Shown here: piece after piece, positions 1 through 8,924 of the stretch
Numbering within the stretch: position 1 is the stretch's first letter
Layout of the letters: the number at the start of each line of letters is the position of its first letter
Assembly: GCA_003251795.1 (NCBI GenBank)
Contig: QKEI01000251.1
Span: forward strand, 1 to 51,274
Reading direction: 5' to 3'
Length of the DNA: 51,274 bases
Source: Candidatus Muproteobacteria bacterium
Lineage (GTDB): Bacteria; Pseudomonadota; Gammaproteobacteria; Acidiferrobacterales; SPGG2
Notes under the pieces: generated by a model
What the model was told of the DNA's origin: nothing
The model's database searches: none
Seen by the model: only the letters and a program-made list of their open reading frames with translations
Translations under genes and position numbers: made by a program

Positions 1-405
1 TGCGCCGCTGCGCTCGCCGTGCAGAAAGTCATACGCGAAGAAGACCTGCTGACAAACGTACGTATACAGGGTGAGCATCTGGCAGACGCGTTGCAGCGGC
101 AACTCGGCGAACACCCGCATGTGGGTGACATACGGGGGCGCGGCTTGTTCAGGGGTCTGGAACTGGTGGCCGATCGGGCAAACAAAGAGCCTTTTGATCC
201 GGCGCTGCGCCTGGCTGCGGCGGTCAAGCGCCGGGGCATGGAGCACGGTCTGATGTGCTACCCCATGAGTGGCACAATTGACGGACGGCTCGGCGATCAC
301 ATCCTGATAGCTCCGCCCTTCATTATCAATGAGCGCCACATAGAGGAGCTCATCGACAAACTCACACGTGCGCTGGATGCGGCAATCATGGAAACATCAA
401 GATGA
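1..405 (+). CDS. Class III PLP-dependent aminotransferase, C-terminal fragment
   Basis: The reading frame is already open at base 1 and ends with TGA, so about 134 C-terminal residues are present and the 5' part, including the PLP lysine, lies outside the window. The first residues (CAAALAVQKVIREE) match the region of class III aminotransferases where the small domain begins. The stretch VGDIRGRGLFRGLELV and the late IAPPFIINERHIEEL segment are typical of the C-terminal small domain. The substrate cannot be told from this part. It could be an omega-amino acid:pyruvate transaminase or a related enzyme. It is followed after 14 bases by the 3' end of the convergent CoA-transferase gene, so it is not in an operon with the next genes. 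Confidence 0.85.
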   Translation, partial: CAAALAVQKVIREEDLLTNVRIQGEHLADALQRQLGEHPHVGDIRGRGLFRGLELVADRANKEPFDPALRLAAAVKRRGMEHGLMCYPMSGTIDGRLGDHILIAPPFIINERHIEELIDKLTRALDAAIMETSR

Positions 406-419
406 TGGCGGCAGGTGCC

Positions 420-1652
420 TCAACGCACCTGCACCACACCTTCAGCGGCAAGCGTGTCGATCTCTTGTGAGCCGTAGCCAAGCAGTTCCTGCAAAATAAC
501 CCGGCTATGCTCGCCTAGCTCGGGTGCGGACCGTGCCGGTAATTCCGGTGCGGCGGACAGATGCGGCGGCGTGCGCGCAAACCGGAACTCGCCGACGTCT
601 GGATCCGCTACGGGCATCAGCATGTGGCGCGCCTGCGCCTGCGGACAGGCAAAGACATCCTCGGCGGTATACACCGGCCCCGTGGGTACGCCCGCTTTAT
701 TAAGTAACTCCGCAGCCTCGTCACGTGCGAGGCCCGCAAACCATTGACTGATGACCGAGTCGACAAACTCTCGGTTCTGGGAACGCGCGGTGCCACTGCT
801 GCTGCGCGGATCATCGACCAAATCGGGGCGTTGCATGATTTCGCACCAGCGACGCCAGATGCGTTCGTCGGGAACGTTGACTGCGACGTATCCATCGCGC
901 GCCTGGTAAGCGCCGCGGGGATAGGCGTTGCGCGGGCGACCACGATGCGGCGATTGTCCGGCCGCGGAGTGTAATGCGATCATCGATTCGTTCAGTGAGA
1001 GCATGTTGTCGTACATCGCCGAGTCGACGAACTGCCCCTTGCCTGTGCGCTCGCGCATGAACAACGCCTGCATAATACCGAAGGCGGTAACCATTCCAGA
1101 GTAGATATCCGCCATTCCGTAGATGGTCCACGACGGCGGTTTATCTTCAAAGCCTACGAGGTGCATGATGCCGCTCATCGCTTCCGCGACGATGTCAAAC
1201 GCAGGCCGATCGCTGTACGGTCCCTGATAGCCTGGCAATCGCCCAAAACCGGAAATCACCGCGTGCACCAGCCGCGGATTGATCTCCTTCAAGGCCTCGT
1301 AGCCTAGCCCCAGACGATCGAGGGAACCAGGCCGCAGGTTTTCCACCAGCACATCGGCGCCAGCGATTAACTTGCGGAAGATATCCTGACCCTTGGGACC
1401 GCGGAAATCCAAGGCCAGACTTTGCTTGTTACGGTTGTAGCCCATGAATCCCACTGCTTTTTTTGCCCCGTTCTTGCTGACAAAAGGCGGCATGGAACGT
1501 CGCGGGTCGCCGCTGCCGGGGCGTTCGATCTTGATCACCTCAGCACCGGCATCGGCCAACAGCATGGTGCAATAAGGGCCCGCCATGTACTGCTCGAGCC
1601 CAATCACACGAACGCCGGAGAGAGGTCGCTGCAAGGTTAATCTCCGATCCAC
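420..1652 (-). CDS. CaiB/BaiF family (type III) CoA-transferase
   Basis: This 410-residue protein has the usual length of family III CoA-transferases, which move CoA between carboxylic acids through an aspartyl-CoA thioester. The N-terminus ([18 protein letters not shown], then [18 protein letters not shown]) is the family's Rossmann-type opening. An aspartate near residue 182 in [10 protein letters not shown] sits where the catalytic Asp of formyl-CoA transferase lies. The start is GTG at 1652. It overlaps the 3' end of the upstream thiolase gene by 16 bases on the same strand, so the two are probably translated together. With a thiolase as partner, activation and cleavage of an organic acid such as a dicarboxylate is plausible. 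The actual acid is unknown. Confidence 0.9.
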   Translation of the reverse strand: MDRRLTLQRPLSGVRVIGLEQYMAGPYCTMLLADAGAEVIKIERPGSGDPRRSMPPFVSKNGAKKAVGFMGYNRNKQSLALDFRGPKGQDIFRKLIAGADVLVENLRPGSLDRLGLGYEALKEINPRLVHAVISGFGRLPGYQGPYSDRPAFDIVAEAMSGIMHLVGFEDKPPSWTIYGMADIYSGMVTAFGIMQALFMRERTGKGQFVDSAMYDNMLSLNESMIALHSAAGQSPHRGRPRNAYPRGAYQARDGYVAVNVPDERIWRRWCEIMQRPDLVDDPRSSSGTARSQNREFVDSVISQWFAGLARDEAAELLNKAGVPTGPVYTAEDVFACPQAQARHMLMPVADPDVGEFRFARTPPHLSAAPELPARSAPELGEHSRVILQELLGYGSQEIDTLAAEGVVQVR

Positions 1653-2884
1653 TCAACCACAGTGCTAACGCCCATGCCAACACCGACACATAGTGTTGCC
1701 AGTCCATAGAACGGGCGCTTCGCGTGTCCGGCACGGCGCTTCATCTCGTGTAGTAACGTCACCAGTATGCGCGCACCTGAGCAGCCTGTGGGATGGCCAA
1801 GCGCAATCGCGCCGCCATTAACATTGGTGTTGTCGTGGCGCATGCCGAGTTGACGCATGCAGCCGAGCGTCTGCGCGGCGAAGGCTTCATTGATCTCGAT
1901 CAAGCCAATATCTTGCAACTGTAGATCCAGGCGCTGCAGTAATTTGCGGGTAGCGGGCACGGGTCCGTAACCCATGACCCCCGGATCTACACCCGCCACT
2001 GCGGAGCCAACCCAGCGTAGCAACGGTTTAACACCGATAGCCTTGGCCTTTTCGCGACTCATCAGTAATAGGGACGCGGCGCCGTCGTTGATGCCACTGG
2101 AATTGCCCGCGGTAACGGTGCCACCTTTACGAAACGCCGGCGGCAACTTGGCGAGCTCTTCCAGCGTCGTAGCCAGCTCGTAGCGACCGTCGACCTTGCG
2201 GTAGCGGGGATGCTCGTCGGTGTCGACCATGCTGGGCGGGCCTTTGCGCTGCGTCACCTCAACCGGCACGATCTCATCCTTGAATTTTCCCTCATTGATC
2301 GCAGCAATCGCGCGCCGTTGACTCTCGAGAGCAAAGGCATCCTGATCCTCGCGACTGATCTCCATTTCGCGCGCGATGTTCTCCGCGGTCTCGCCGAGGC
2401 TGATGATCGGATACATGGCGTCCATCTTAGGGTTGTTGAAGCGCCAACCAACGGTGGTGTCCTGCAGTACCGGCGCCTTCGTCGTCGGTACCCGCTCGGG
2501 CTTGAGCATGGACCAAGGCGCGCGACTCATCGATTCCACACCGCTGCCGATGTAAACATCGCCTTCACCGGACACGATAGCTTTCGCTGCCTGATTGACC
2601 GCCTCTAGCGCAGAAGCACAATTGCGGTTAACGGTCACACCGGGTATGTCCACCGGTAGGCCTGCTAGTAGCACCGACATGCGGGCAACGTCACGATTGT
2701 CCTCACCGCCTTGATTGCCGCAGCCGGCGTAGACATCATCCAGCAAGGCAGGATCCACGCCGGTGCGCTGCAGTAACGACTTATAAGTGATGGCCAGTAG
2801 ATCATCGGGCCGCACACTCGCAAGCACACCGCCATGTTTACCGATCGGGGTGCGGACACCATCAATAATGACGACTTGTTGCAT
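1637..2884 (-). CDS. Acetyl-CoA C-acyltransferase (PcaF-like thiolase)
   Basis: A 415-residue thiolase that would cleave a 3-oxoacyl-CoA with CoA to acetyl-CoA and a shortened acyl-CoA. The catalytic residues are visible: nucleophilic Cys near 89 in [10 protein letters not shown], His near 364 in [11 protein letters not shown], and the second Cys near 399 in CVGVGMG. The segment [14 protein letters not shown] followed by LLAGLP resembles beta-ketoadipyl-CoA thiolases (PcaF/PaaJ), which favours degradation over acetoacetyl-CoA synthesis. It is slightly longer than the usual 390-400 residues. ATG at 2884 is the only sensible start. It is the first gene of a two-gene unit with the overlapping CoA-transferase. 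No ring-cleavage genes are nearby, so the pathway is unclear. Confidence 0.92.
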   Translation of the reverse strand: MQQVVIIDGVRTPIGKHGGVLASVRPDDLLAITYKSLLQRTGVDPALLDDVYAGCGNQGGEDNRDVARMSVLLAGLPVDIPGVTVNRNCASALEAVNQAAKAIVSGEGDVYIGSGVESMSRAPWSMLKPERVPTTKAPVLQDTTVGWRFNNPKMDAMYPIISLGETAENIAREMEISREDQDAFALESQRRAIAAINEGKFKDEIVPVEVTQRKGPPSMVDTDEHPRYRKVDGRYELATTLEELAKLPPAFRKGGTVTAGNSSGINDGAASLLLMSREKAKAIGVKPLLRWVGSAVAGVDPGVMGYGPVPATRKLLQRLDLQLQDIGLIEINEAFAAQTLGCMRQLGMRHDNTNVNGGAIALGHPTGCSGARILVTLLHEMKRRAGHAKRPFYGLATLCVGVGMGVSTVVEWIGD

Positions 2885-3020
2885 GACTGCGCCCTACGCT
2901 ATGAACAAAGCAGTATAAGTATCCGCTGCTGTGATCACAACGATGCACCGCATCACTCAATCAAGAGTAGCAACAGTACAAACGCACCCCTCGCCCTGTT
3001 AGCATGAGCGCGAGTACAAC

Positions 3021-3473
3021 ATGAACTCTGCTTCATCGATCCATATTCGTACTTATGTAGACGACGACTTTAAGGACGTTGTCGCGCTATGGCATGCCTG
3101 CGGCTTGCTGCGACCCTGGAACGAACCTGCCAGCGACATTGCGTTATGCCGCAGCACCGCCAGCAGCGAGCTATTCGTAGGGCTTGTGGGCGACAATGAC
3201 AATGCGATCAAGCTAATCGCAACCGTCATGGCGGGCAGTGACGGTCATCGCGGATGGATGTACTACCTCGCGGTTGACCCCGCCCTGCGTTACAAGGGGT
3301 TTGCCCGGGCTATGGTGCGGTACGCCGAGAACTGGTTGGCCGCACTGGGAATATCCAAGGTCGAGCTCATGATACGCGACGACAACGAAGCGGTGCGCAG
3401 CTTCTATGAAAAGATCGGCTATGCTGTCGAGCAGCGCCTTGTTATGTCGCGCTGGTTAGCGGACAAGAAATAA
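3021..3473 (+). CDS. GNAT family acetyltransferase, YpeA-like
   Basis: A 150-residue single-domain N-acetyltransferase. The N-terminal half contains HACGLLRPWNEPASDI, close to the signature of the YpeA group. The acetyl-CoA binding loop lies in VDPALRYKGFARAMV (a degenerate Q/R-x-x-G-x-G/A loop), followed by the C-terminal NEAVRSFYEKIGY motif that ends the GNAT fold. The start ATG at 3021 gives the full family length. The substrate is unknown, as it is for YpeA itself. A second, frameshifted GNAT follows 53 bases downstream, so the two may have formed a small unit. Confidence 0.88.
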   Translation: MNSASSIHIRTYVDDDFKDVVALWHACGLLRPWNEPASDIALCRSTASSELFVGLVGDNDNAIKLIATVMAGSDGHRGWMYYLAVDPALRYKGFARAMVRYAENWLAALGISKVELMIRDDNEAVRSFYEKIGYAVEQRLVMSRWLADKK

Positions 3474-3526
3474 GACCTGCGCTCGATGTGAACGTCCGGC
3501 CCTTTATGAACGCCGATAAACTGAAG

Positions 3527-4040
3527 ATGACGATCACGTATCTGCAGATGCGGCGCCCCTCGACGGGCACAGCAGCTGCACCCCCGCTGCCCGGTTTGCA
3601 CGTGGCGCGGTTACATGAGCCGGCGGTGGCTGAATACCGATACTTATATAATGGTATCGGTAGTCGCTGGCTGTGGTACGAACGCCGCGACATGGATGAC
3701 GACAGTCTACGCGCGATTATTCAGCATCCCCGGGTCGAGATCTACGTGCTCCATATCGGTGACACCAAGGGCGGCTACTTCGAGCTCGATGGCCGTAATG
3801 GAAATCGAGCTCGCCTATTTCGGATTGATGCCACAGTTCATTGGCCACGGCCTCGGCAGTTACTTGCTTGCTCAAGCGCTCACCATGGCGTGGCGCAAGC
3901 GGCCACAGCGTGTTTGGGTGCATACTTGCAATTTCGATCACCCCAAGGCACGAACGTTATACGAGCGTGCCGGCTTTATCGCCTATAAGCAGGAAACCAA
4001 GCTCATCGACAACCCGCGAGTGCTGCGGGATCCGATGTAA
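3527..4040 (+). pseudogene. GNAT acetyltransferase split by a one-base frameshift
   Basis: The N-terminal half is in one frame from ATG 3527 (MTITYLQMRRP, then HPRVEIYVLHIGDTKGGYFE). The C-terminal half continues in the next frame (MEIELAYFGLMPQFIGHGLG, then NFDHPKARTLYERAGFIAYK) up to the TAA at 4040. Dropping one G near 3800 joins GGYFELDGRN to EIELAYFGL and restores a complete GNAT domain of about 170 residues with its G-x-G acetyl-CoA loop. Both halves look well conserved, which suggests either a very recent mutation or an assembly or sequencing error rather than old decay. An alternative start at ATG 3506 or GTG 3488 would add a few residues. The function is unknown beyond the family. 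Confidence 0.8.
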
Positions 4041-4088
4041 GCGCGCGACGTTATGCAGTCATTGTCATTATTACTATAGGTCGAACAT

Positions 4089-5189
4089 ATGCAAATCGGC
4101 GTGCCGCGCGAGATAAAGCCGCAAGAGGGTCGGGTATCGCTATTGCCGCCGCAAGTAGGCGAGCTGGTTTCGCTGGGTCACACTGTGTTGGTGGAAAAGA
4201 ACGCCGGGGCCCTGGCCGAGGCCGCTGCTGACCACTACGCGGCGGCGGGAGCGGAACTCATCGACGATGCCGCGGCCTTGTTCGATCGGGCCGAGTTGAT
4301 TGTAAAGGTAAAGGAGATCTTGCCGCCGGAGTACGCTTTTCTGCGCGCGCATCACATACTTTTCACCAATATCCACGCCGCCGCCAATCGCCAACAGCTC
4401 GACAGGCTGCTGCAGGCGCGATTGATCGCGATCGCCGCCGAGGAGACCCACGAACTCGGTTCGCCCAACAGCGTGCTTGCCGGTGAGATCGGCGCGCTGG
4501 AGGGCGTGCGGCTGGTGCTGGCACCGCATGGGGGCAGCGGACGCCACTTCATGCGCCACTTCGAGGCCATGCCGGCGCGCGCACTTGTGCTCGGGCTTGG
4601 CGGCGTCGGCCGCGGCGCTTTACGCACATTGCTCGGCCTGGGGCTCTCGGTAGTTGGTCTTGATACCAATGCCGCCGCACGGCGCGAGGCCACCCTCGTT
4701 TGGTACAAAAGCGACTTTAGCGCCGACCATATTCACGCGCTGCCCCGTTACCTCGGTCACGTGGATCTGGTTTTGAACTGTGTGCTGTGGGACAAGGGGC
4801 GCAACGACCACCTGATCAGCCGCGCGATGCTGAAGGACATGAAGCGCGGCGCCGTTATCGTTGACATCGCCTGCGACCCCCACGGTGCCATCGAGACCAG
4901 CAGGCCGACGACCTGGGAAGATCCCGTGTACAGCGTCGATGGCGTGCGGCATTTCTGTGTCGACAATATCCCGGGTGCTGCGCCGGTAACTGCCTCAGCA
5001 GGCTACGCCGTAGCTATTCTGCCGTTTATCAAACTCATCGCCGAGCATGGGGCATTGGAAGCCTGTCGCCGCAATCGCTGGTTGGCACGCGGTCTTACCT
5101 GCGCGGGTGGCGTACTGACGTTAGCTGAAGCCGCGCGTGTGCAAGACCGTCCGTACACGCCCGCGGAGCAGTTTCTGGCGAGCGTCTAG
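4089..5189 (+). CDS. Alanine dehydrogenase/PNT-like NAD(P)-binding oxidoreductase
   Basis: A 366-residue member of the alanine dehydrogenase / transhydrogenase alpha-subunit family. It opens with MQIGVPREIKPQEGRVSLLP and keeps the residues used for catalysis in alanine dehydrogenase: Arg15, Lys75 (IVKVKE), His96 (LFTNIH) and Asp263 in DIACDPHGAIETSRPTTW. The nucleotide-binding loop is GLGGVGRG at about 169-176. The segment between residues 115 and 165 differs strongly from the canonical Ald at 42082-43200, and the C-terminus is also divergent. It may be a true alanine dehydrogenase or act on another amino or imino acid, like N5-carboxyethyl-ornithine synthases of this superfamily. Its stop codon overlaps the convergent TPR gene. 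Confidence 0.75.
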   Translation: MQIGVPREIKPQEGRVSLLPPQVGELVSLGHTVLVEKNAGALAEAAADHYAAAGAELIDDAAALFDRAELIVKVKEILPPEYAFLRAHHILFTNIHAAANRQQLDRLLQARLIAIAAEETHELGSPNSVLAGEIGALEGVRLVLAPHGGSGRHFMRHFEAMPARALVLGLGGVGRGALRTLLGLGLSVVGLDTNAAARREATLVWYKSDFSADHIHALPRYLGHVDLVLNCVLWDKGRNDHLISRAMLKDMKRGAVIVDIACDPHGAIETSRPTTWEDPVYSVDGVRHFCVDNIPGAAPVTASAGYAVAILPFIKLIAEHGALEACRRNRWLARGLTCAGGVLTLAEAARVQDRPYTPAEQFLASV

Positions 5190-5731
5190 ATTATCTGCTC
5201 CTGCAGGTGCTTCTTGATCATTTCCAGGTTATGTCGAGAGCCGTGCAGGTGAGGGTTCCACTCGAGCGCCTTAGCAAAGGCCTCGAGCGCCGCGCGCTCA
5301 TCACCCACGTGCATGTATATAAGCCCGAGGCCCGACCAAGCGCCGAAGTGACGCGGCTCCAGTGCTAGCGTGCGCCTGACATCAACCGCTGAGGCTGAAT
5401 AGTCCCCCATCAGATAGAGCACCGTAGCACGCGTGTTCCAGCCTTCGGCGTACTCTGGTGCCGTCTTCACTACCTCGTCCAAGACGACCAAAGCGTCGTC
5501 GTAGTGCTCAAGCGCCATCGCGTGTGTACCCTGCTCCATCAACTTTGCGGCTACCTTGTTGTCCGTGTGACGCCAGATGTCCCAGATCTCGCCGGTCAAA
5601 ACAGCGCCCAGCTCCGGATCCTCCGTGCTACGTAACTGCACGAACAGACCATCGAGACGTTGATCGGTCTGATCGGCCGATGCCAGCACACTCGACACCA
5701 ACAAAGTTACTGTCAAGCAAACTCGAAGCAT
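5186..5731 (-). CDS. Secreted tetratricopeptide-repeat protein
   Basis: The preferred start is ATG at 5731 because it places a classical signal peptide (MLRVCLTVTLLVSSVLASA) at the N-terminus; a GTG at 5767 would add 12 residues in front of it. The mature protein has about 160 residues. Its C-terminal half holds consecutive TPR units, seen in MALEHYDDALVVLDEVVKTA, GWNTRATVLYLMGDYSASAV, RHFGAWSGLGLIYMHVGDER and ALEAFAKALEWNPHLHGSRH. TPR arrays bind protein partners, and this one should act in the periplasm. It overlaps the stop codon of the plus-strand gene by 4 bases. No partner can be named from context. Confidence 0.85.
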   Translation of the reverse strand: MLRVCLTVTLLVSSVLASADQTDQRLDGLFVQLRSTEDPELGAVLTGEIWDIWRHTDNKVAAKLMEQGTHAMALEHYDDALVVLDEVVKTAPEYAEGWNTRATVLYLMGDYSASAVDVRRTLALEPRHFGAWSGLGLIYMHVGDERAALEAFAKALEWNPHLHGSRHNLEMIKKHLQEQII

Positions 5732-5859
5732 AATTTTAGTATGGGCCTTTTGCCTCACGATCGCCACTGGTGCTGCTTGAGACCCACAACCGGAGTGTGG
5801 CAGGATGGCCGCGGCCTTTGACCCGCGTCGTGCACTAACGAGCGAGCTGAAACCCTAGC

Positions 5860-6774
5860 GTGTCCACGCGATTGTTATACATTACGACCGTTGCTATCTG
5901 GGGATCGAGCTGGTTCGCCATCACGCTGCAGCTCGGTCATGTCCATCCAATCTGGTCAGTCGCCTATCGTTTCATGCTGGCGGCACTCATCCTCATGACA
6001 TACTGCCTGGTCACAAACCGTCGCCTGCGATTTCCATGGCAAGATCACGGCTTTCTCGCCATCCAAGGCTTGTGCCTGTTTTCCCTCAATTACATTTTGT
6101 TTTATTTCGTTATCCAGCATCTGACGAGCGGTGTAGTGGCCGTCACCTTCTCTACTATCGTATTCATGAACATGCTAAACGGTGCGCTGATCTTTCGCGC
6201 ACCCGTGAGCGCTCGCGTCATTGGCGGGGCATGCCTGGGTCTGCTCGGGATCTCACTGGTGTTCTGGCCCGAGCTTCGTGCACTCGATGTCAGCAGCCGT
6301 GCCCTGAGTAGTCTCGGGCTCGCAGTGCTGGCCACCTGGATCGCGTCTCTCGGCAACATGGTGGCCGTACGCAACCAACGCCACAGCTTACCCGTCCTGC
6401 AAAGCAACACCTTTGGCATGGCCTACGGGGCATGCTTCACGACTGCGGCGGCCGTTGCCATCGGCGGTGAACCCGGATTCGACGGGTCCATTGCCTATGT
6501 TGGCTCGCTGCTCTACCTGGCTGTGTTCGCGACCATCATTGCCTTCGGGGCATACCTGAGTCTGCTAGGGCGCATCGGCGCTGACCGCGCTGCCTATGCG
6601 AGTGTGCTGTTTCCGATCGTCGCGCTGCTGTTGTCGACGCTATTCGAGCAGTATCACTGGAGCGCTGCCGCGCTTCTCGGCGTCGTGACGGTGCTCGGGG
6701 GGAACTTGCTGATCCTCACTGGTGGCACGCGCGCCGCACCTGCCGCCGCGGAGAAAGAAGGCGAACGCCGGTAG
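5860..6774 (+). CDS. EamA/DMT-superfamily transporter
   Basis: A 304-residue integral membrane protein with about ten hydrophobic helices in two repeated EamA halves. The first half opens with TVAIWGSSWFAITLQLGHVH and contains YRFMLAALILM; the second half begins near ALSSLGLAVLATWIASLGNM. These are hallmarks of the drug/metabolite transporter family, whose members mostly export amino acids or other metabolites. The start is GTG at 5860. Upstream lies the divergent TPR gene, so the promoter should be in the roughly 130-base gap. The substrate cannot be predicted. Confidence 0.9.
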   Translation: MSTRLLYITTVAIWGSSWFAITLQLGHVHPIWSVAYRFMLAALILMTYCLVTNRRLRFPWQDHGFLAIQGLCLFSLNYILFYFVIQHLTSGVVAVTFSTIVFMNMLNGALIFRAPVSARVIGGACLGLLGISLVFWPELRALDVSSRALSSLGLAVLATWIASLGNMVAVRNQRHSLPVLQSNTFGMAYGACFTTAAAVAIGGEPGFDGSIAYVGSLLYLAVFATIIAFGAYLSLLGRIGADRAAYASVLFPIVALLLSTLFEQYHWSAAALLGVVTVLGGNLLILTGGTRAAPAAAEKEGERR

Positions 6775-6786
6775 CACCAGGGCGCA

Positions 6787-7824
6787 CTACACGGCAGTAG
6801 GCAAGCTAAGTTGGTGCAGCCACCCCGGGGCGGCCCGCAACGCACCGACCGCTAGACCCGCGCGATTGTAAACCACGGGTTGCAGAAACGGTCCCAACGC
6901 CCGGCTGGCGACATCATCGAGCACACCGAGCACGAGCAGGATTGTCGCTATTGCCAGCGTCGCCGCGCGTGCGGCGCCATCATCGATCTTCAGCGCCACG
7001 CCCAGTTGCTTCCCAGGCAGTGCCGCCACATAAACCCCCTCGGCGCCAATTTTCACAACCACCTGAGTCCCAGCATGTCGCATTACCTCAGTACAAAAAC
7101 GCCCACTGCCCGCTACCATGAGCGGCGCATTAGCCATTGCCCGCAATACGCGCGCGGCGGCGGCTGCGCGCACTGGCGCAAGCCTGATCGGCGCAGCCAG
7201 TTGGGCCATAGCAACCGCGGTGGCACGCAGCGATAAGCCCCAAACCGGAATACCGCAACCATCGATTCCCGTCGGCGCCGGTGCGAGGTCGGTACCGGAC
7301 ATTTGCGCCACTACCTCCTGCCAGTAGCGCTGCACGGGATGATCGGGTTGAATGTAGCCCCGGGTCGCGAGTCCGAGATGCACGGCAGTGGTCAGGAAGC
7401 CCGTGTGCTTGCCGGAGCAGTTGTTGTGTAGCGCCGATGCAGGGGTGCCGGCACGCATCAGCGCCGTGCTGGCTTCCTCGTTAAGCGGCGCGTGCGGACC
7501 ACACTCTAGATCATCCGGCGTGAGACCGATACGTGTCAGCCAATGTTCGACACGCTGCACATGTTCGGGCTCACCGGAATGTGATGCGCAGGCGAGCGCG
7601 ATCTCTTCATCGCCGAGCGCAAACCGATCGGCGGCGCCGGTTTCGATCAATGGCAGCGCTTGCAGCGGCTTGATCGCGGAGCGCGCATACACCGGTCGCT
7701 CGATATCGCCCCAAGCAGCGATCACGCTGCCTTCTCCATCGACGATGGCGGCCGCACCGCAATGACGGCTCTCGACCATCGTGCCACGCAGCACCTCGAT
7801 CAAGATCGGGTTCGATTTGCTCAT
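6787..7824 (-). CDS. Asparaginase II family protein
   Basis: A 345-residue protein of the rhizobial-type asparaginase II family, which hydrolyses L-asparagine to aspartate and ammonium and is unrelated to E. coli AnsB. Recognisable blocks are EVLRGTMVESRHCGAAAIVD near the N-terminus, RPVYARSAIKPLQALPLIET, ACASHSGEPEHV, ALHNNCSGKHTGFL near the middle and PTGIDGCGIPVWGLSL. The ATG at 7824 gives the family's usual length, and there is no signal peptide, so it should be cytoplasmic. It is divergent from the GST gene. With the Aap importer and glutamate dehydrogenase nearby, it fits amino-acid nitrogen scavenging. Confidence 0.9.
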   Translation of the reverse strand: MSKSNPILIEVLRGTMVESRHCGAAAIVDGEGSVIAAWGDIERPVYARSAIKPLQALPLIETGAADRFALGDEEIALACASHSGEPEHVQRVEHWLTRIGLTPDDLECGPHAPLNEEASTALMRAGTPASALHNNCSGKHTGFLTTAVHLGLATRGYIQPDHPVQRYWQEVVAQMSGTDLAPAPTGIDGCGIPVWGLSLRATAVAMAQLAAPIRLAPVRAAAAARVLRAMANAPLMVAGSGRFCTEVMRHAGTQVVVKIGAEGVYVAALPGKQLGVALKIDDGAARAATLAIATILLVLGVLDDVASRALGPFLQPVVYNRAGLAVGALRAAPGWLHQLSLPTAV

Positions 7825-7906
7825 CGATCAGCGAATACTTGTCAATACCTTGCTACGCATTCTATGCTCATACAGGCTGGGTGGCACAACCACGAGAACA
7901 CCAACT

Positions 7907-8563
7907 TTGAGCGACCTGCACTTATACATCGGCAACAAGAACTATTCCTCCTGGTCTTTACGCGCTTGGCTAGCGTTGAAACAAACCGGCGTTGCCTTCG
8001 ACGAGACGGTGATCCCGCTTTACCGCGACGATTCTAGCGCAGTGCTCGCACAATACTCCCCAAGCGGAAGGGTACCCGTGCTCCAGCACCGTGACTGCAC
8101 GATTTGGGAGTCGTTGGCTATCGGCGAGTATCTCGCTGAGCTATTCCCCGACGCTGGCCTGTGGCCCAAAGAATCCTGTGCCCGGGCCACAGCACGCGCC
8201 GTTAGCAACGAAATGCACGCCGGCTTCACTGCGTTGCGTACACACCTGCCGATGGACATGCGGGCGCGCCGACGCCAGCATGCCGGAGGTGAAGCGGTAA
8301 CGAAAGATATTGGCCGTATCATCGATCTTTGGTCTGACTGTCGACAACGCTTCGGCGAGGAAGGCCGTTTCTTGTTTGGGGCCTATTCGCTGGCCGATGC
8401 CATGTATGCGCCCGTCGTCAGTCGTTTCATCACCTATGGCATCAGTGTCGAGGGACTAGCGGCAGAGTATCTCGATGCCGCCTGGAACTGGCCGGCGCTA
8501 CAAACGTGGCTTGGTGCAGCCCAGGCCGAACCATGGGTCATAGAGCTCTACGATAACCGGTAG
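7907..8563 (+). CDS. Glutathione S-transferase family protein
   Basis: I start this gene at TTG 7907, giving 218 residues that begin directly with the thioredoxin-like domain (LHLYIGNKNYSSWSLRAWLA). An upstream GTG at 7781 would overlap the divergent asparaginase gene and add 42 residues without GST character. The N-terminal domain has the Ser-rich active-site loop NYSSWSLR and the glutathione-binding GRVPVLQHRDCTIWESLAIG turn with its conserved Pro and Glu-Ser. The alpha-helical C-terminal domain contains FLFGAYSLADAMYAPVVSRF, the typical ADxxxAP block. It probably conjugates glutathione to an electrophile or isomerises one; the substrate is unknown. Confidence 0.88.
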   Translation: MSDLHLYIGNKNYSSWSLRAWLALKQTGVAFDETVIPLYRDDSSAVLAQYSPSGRVPVLQHRDCTIWESLAIGEYLAELFPDAGLWPKESCARATARAVSNEMHAGFTALRTHLPMDMRARRRQHAGGEAVTKDIGRIIDLWSDCRQRFGEEGRFLFGAYSLADAMYAPVVSRFITYGISVEGLAAEYLDAAWNWPALQTWLGAAQAEPWVIELYDNR

Positions 8564-8585
8564 GCACCGTCACACAGGGGGAAAT

Positions 8586-8867
8586 ATGGACATTACGGCT
8601 CTCATCTTGTTCCTATTAATAGGAATCGTCGCCGGCTGGCTCGCCAGCACCTTGATGAAGGGGCGCGGGCTCGGGCTTGTGGGTAACCTCATCGTCGGCG
8701 TGATTGGCGCCTTTCTCGGGGGGGTCCTTTTCAATGTACTCGGCCTAGGGCGCCTTCTGTTCAATGTGCTCGGGATCAGCGCTGACGGCCTAGCGGGTTT
8801 ATTGATCACGGCAACAGCCGGCGCCGTGGTACTGCTGTTGCTGATCCGTTTGATCAAAAGCAGTTGA
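8586..8867 (+). CDS. GlsB/YeaQ/YmgE family small membrane protein
   Basis: A 93-residue protein with three hydrophobic segments and the family signature GIVAGWLASTLMKGRGLG near the N-terminus, then GNLIVGVIGAFLGG. These proteins are called transglycosylase-associated and are often stress-induced; no enzymatic role is established. ATG 8586 is preceded by AGGGGGAAAT, a good ribosome-binding site. It is about ten residues longer than usual because the segment LFNVLGLGRL is followed by the near copy LFNVLGISAD, an internal duplication between helices 2 and 3. It lies 22 bases after the GST gene on the same strand and may be co-transcribed. Confidence 0.9.
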   Translation: MDITALILFLLIGIVAGWLASTLMKGRGLGLVGNLIVGVIGAFLGGVLFNVLGLGRLLFNVLGISADGLAGLLITATAGAVVLLLLIRLIKSS

Positions 8868-8890
8868 GCCTGCAAGCACCTACTTCAATC

Positions 8891-8913
8891 CCCGCAACTT
8901 GTATCGCTGCGGG
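8891..8913. terminator. Small hairpin between convergent genes
   Basis: CCCGCA (8891-8896) and TGCGGG (8908-8913) form a six-pair stem with an eleven-base loop in the gap between the convergent GlsB-type gene and the small minus-strand gene. No T-run follows on either strand, so termination is only a guess from position. Confidence 0.3.
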
Positions 8914-8924
8914 TCGCGCTCGTG

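Noticed and set aside
2929..2940. TGTGATCACA palindrome upstream of the thiolase gene as a CRP site
   Set aside because: CRP sites need a six-base spacer between TGTGA and TCACA; here the two halves abut, so it is only a short palindrome.
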